From: Deltaproteobacteria bacterium
GTDB lineage: Bacteria > JAMCPX01
Assembly: GCA_023489065.1 (NCBI GenBank)
Contig: JAMDCL010000129.1
Span: 1 to 7,206 of the forward strand
DNA: 7,206 nt
Direction: 5' to 3'
The notes below the pieces were generated by a model, which made no database searches, was not told where the DNA came from, and saw only the letters and a program-made list of their open reading frames with translations. Each line of letters begins with the position of its first letter. Positions within the stretch are counted from its first letter, which is position 1. The translations under genes and the position numbers were made by a program. Of the stretch, positions 5,508 through 7,206 are shown one piece after another.

Positions 5508-6862
5508 TAGAAATAAAACACGAGGTCAGCTTACGGCAACAGCTCGAATTGACGCCACAACTTATTCAGGCCCTCCGTCTGCTTCAGCTGACAAGGCTTG
5601 AGCTTGAGCAGGAACTGAAAACGGAGCTTGAAATAAATCCGTTTCTCGAGGAAGAACAGTCGGAGCAGGAGACCCTGGATACCGAGGTCGAAGAGAATAT
5701 TTACAACGACCGGAGCGCGGCAGGCAGCGGAGACAGGGGTATCGTAAAAAGAGAAGAAGATCCGATAGAAAACACCGCTCACCGGGAAATGGGATTGCAT
5801 GATTATTTGCTCTGGCAGCTCGGATTATCCGCAAATACCGAACTGGAGATACAGATCGGCGAGGCGATCATCGGCAATATAAATGACGAGGGTTACCTTT
5901 CATCACCGGTTGAGGACATCGTCAGTTTCACAGGCTCCCCGGCAGAAGATGTCGAACGGGTGCTCGGTAAAATCCAGGACTTCGATCCCTCGGGCGTCGG
6001 TGCGAGAAGCCTTAAAGAATGCCTCCAAATCCAGATACGTCACCTCGGGATAGACAATCCTATCATAAACGGCATACTCGCTGATCATTTAAACGATCTT
6101 GAAAAAAAGGATTATTCCTCAATAGCAAAAGCATTGGGAGTCCAGGCCGATCTCGTTACAGCAGCAGCAGAGATCATTAAACATCTGAACCCGAAACCGG
6201 GAAACATGTACAGCTCGGGTGAAGAAAACTATATTGTACCGGACGTCATGGTAACGAAGATAGGCGAAAGACTTGTCGTTGAACTTATAGAAGAAGGTGT
6301 ACCAAGGATTAAGGCCGCAGATTATTATGCCAGGAAATTGCTCGATCAAACCGGTGCCAATGATACCGCAAAGAAATTCATCCGGGAAAAACTCCAGGGT
6401 GCTCGATGGTTGATCAAGGCAGTAGAGCAGCGTAAAAACACCATAAAAAAGGTGGTAGAAGCCATCGTTGAACGGCAGAAGTCGTTTTTTGAATACGGCG
6501 AACAATACTTCGAACCCATGGTTTTAAAGGATATTGCTCTTGACATAGGTGTTCACGAAACAACCGTCGGAAGGGTTACAAACGGAAAATACGTCCAGAC
6601 ACAATGGGGAATCTATGAGTTGAAATATTTCTTCAGTCCTTCCTTGAAAACGGACAACGGAGACCTGCTTTCCACGAAACTTGTAAAGCAGAAGATCAAG
6701 GAACTTATCGATAAAGAGAGCCAGTCAGCGCCGCTCTCGGACACGGATATTGTAAGGATACTGAAGACGGAAGGCATAAACATAGCGAGAAGGACCGTTG
6801 CAAAGTACCGGGAGATTATGAATATCTCTCCGCTTCATATACGAAGGGTAAAAGTATCCTGA
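5504..6862 (+). CDS. rpoN: RNA polymerase sigma-54 factor
   Basis: A 452-residue sigma-54, which directs RNA polymerase to -24/-12 promoters and needs AAA+ activators to open DNA. Region I is the Gln/Leu-rich N-terminus (LRQQLELTPQLIQALRLLQL, ending EINPFLEE near 50). It is followed by an acidic linker (about 48-90) and the core-binding domain (about 95-300). The helix-turn-helix is near 340-362 (LKDIALDIGVHETTVGRVT), with KYVQTQWGIYELKYFF after it. The RpoN box ARRTVAKYRE is at 428-437 and intact. It is somewhat shorter than the common 470-500 residues, mainly in the linker. The start overlaps lptB by ATGA, and GAGGA lies roughly 9 nt upstream. rpoN next to lptB is a widespread arrangement. 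The usual downstream neighbour, the hibernation factor gene hpf, is absent. Confidence 0.97.
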   Translation: MIEIKHEVSLRQQLELTPQLIQALRLLQLTRLELEQELKTELEINPFLEEEQSEQETLDTEVEENIYNDRSAAGSGDRGIVKREEDPIENTAHREMGLHDYLLWQLGLSANTELEIQIGEAIIGNINDEGYLSSPVEDIVSFTGSPAEDVERVLGKIQDFDPSGVGARSLKECLQIQIRHLGIDNPIINGILADHLNDLEKKDYSSIAKALGVQADLVTAAAEIIKHLNPKPGNMYSSGEENYIVPDVMVTKIGERLVVELIEEGVPRIKAADYYARKLLDQTGANDTAKKFIREKLQGARWLIKAVEQRKNTIKKVVEAIVERQKSFFEYGEQYFEPMVLKDIALDIGVHETTVGRVTNGKYVQTQWGIYELKYFFSPSLKTDNGDLLSTKLVKQKIKELIDKESQSAPLSDTDIVRILKTEGINIARRTVAKYREIMNISPLHIRRVKVS

Positions 6863-7206
6863 TGGCGAACAACAACAAGGACATCGTTGCTCTCTTGACC
6901 CTGTCCGTTTCCCTATTCCTCCTGATAAGCCTGTTGTCGTATGACCCGCACGACGCAACATGGTTAAATGACGTGCACAGCGCCCTCTACCATAATATGG
7001 GCGGTAAAATAGGGGCCAACATAGCAGAGCTCCTTTTCCAGATATTCGGCCTGTCGGGATACGTCATCGGTGTACTCGGTATCATGATATTTTTTGCCAT
7101 GCTTTTTAAGGACACATGGAAACACCGGTGGACACGCATTTCAGGGCTTGTTTTGTTTATCCTGTCGCTGTCATTCACCATAGCGGCACTGCATGCGTCC
7201 TCCCAG
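6862..7206 (+). CDS. ftsK: DNA translocase FtsK, N-terminal membrane domain (partial)
   Basis: The reading frame opens at ATG 6862, sharing one base with the rpoN stop (TGATG), and runs open through the right edge for 115 codons. The product begins MANNNKDIVALLTLSVSLFLLI and shows the FtsK/SpoIIIE four-helix N-terminal domain. A first membrane segment (about 9-26) ends in LLSYDPHDATW, the family's conserved SYDPxD turn. This is followed by GGKIGANIAELLFQIFG, a second segment (about 66-83) and a third (about 95-110). FtsK anchors at the division septum and pumps chromosome DNA so that dimers can be resolved at dif. The motor and gamma domains are outside the window. No close Shine-Dalgarno sequence (AAGGG is 13 nt away) suggests coupling to rpoN. 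Another DNA-translocase-like membrane protein is possible but less likely. Confidence 0.85.
   Translation, partial: MANNNKDIVALLTLSVSLFLLISLLSYDPHDATWLNDVHSALYHNMGGKIGANIAELLFQIFGLSGYVIGVLGIMIFFAMLFKDTWKHRWTRISGLVLFILSLSFTIAALHASSQ

Noticed and set aside
6725..7181. Minus-strand frames over the rpoN end and the ftsK start
   Set aside because: The plus strand here encodes the RpoN box and the FtsK membrane domain; the antisense frames have no recognisable features.

Overview
The window is a conserved envelope-biogenesis gene string from a Gram-negative (diderm, LPS-making) bacterium, interrupted near its left end by a short accessory block. Eight genes on the plus strand read as one programme: kdsD (3' end only), kdsC, an lpxL/htrB-type acyltransferase, lptC, lptA, lptB, rpoN and ftsK (5' end only). 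The Kdo-lptCAB-rpoN order is widespread in proteobacteria. The style of these proteins, with a compact RpoN and an LpxL-type gene inside the cluster, fits a deltaproteobacterium in the old sense (Desulfobacterota). That placement is an inference from gene order and general protein character, not from a database match.

Layout: 1-249 is the end of kdsD (arabinose-5-phosphate isomerase, second CBS domain), followed by a hairpin at 265-288. From 250 to about 2030 the operon is broken by a block carrying minus-strand genes: an integral-membrane ICMT/phospholipid-methyltransferase-like gene (348-1076) and a brnT-brnA type II toxin-antitoxin pair (1228-1738). The block also holds an unrecognised 51-codon plus-strand reading frame with a strong Shine-Dalgarno sequence (1846-2001). 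The LPS programme resumes at kdsC (2033-2554), lpxL-like (2673-3584), lptC (3648-4205), lptA (4202-4798), lptB (4782-5507), rpoN (5504-6862) and ftsK (6862 to the edge).

How the genes work together: KdsD and KdsC make the sugar Kdo for the LPS inner core. The LpxL-like enzyme adds a secondary acyl chain to lipid A. LptC, LptA and LptB are the bitopic/periplasmic and ATPase parts of the LPS transport machine. RpoN is sigma-54 and FtsK is the septal DNA translocase. From lptC to ftsK every junction overlaps (4, 17, 4 and 1 nt), which implies one transcript and translational coupling. The inserted block probably separates kdsC from the original upstream promoter; weak sigma-70-like promoters are visible upstream of kdsC and of lptC.

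No CRISPR array, tRNA, rRNA, insertion sequence or phage gene was seen. The least ordinary features are the brnTA/methyltransferase block splitting kdsD from kdsC, the small ORF with repeated start-site sequence, the possible leaderless brnT with an operator-like palindrome, a lipoprotein-type signal on LptC, and ftsK placed directly after rpoN.
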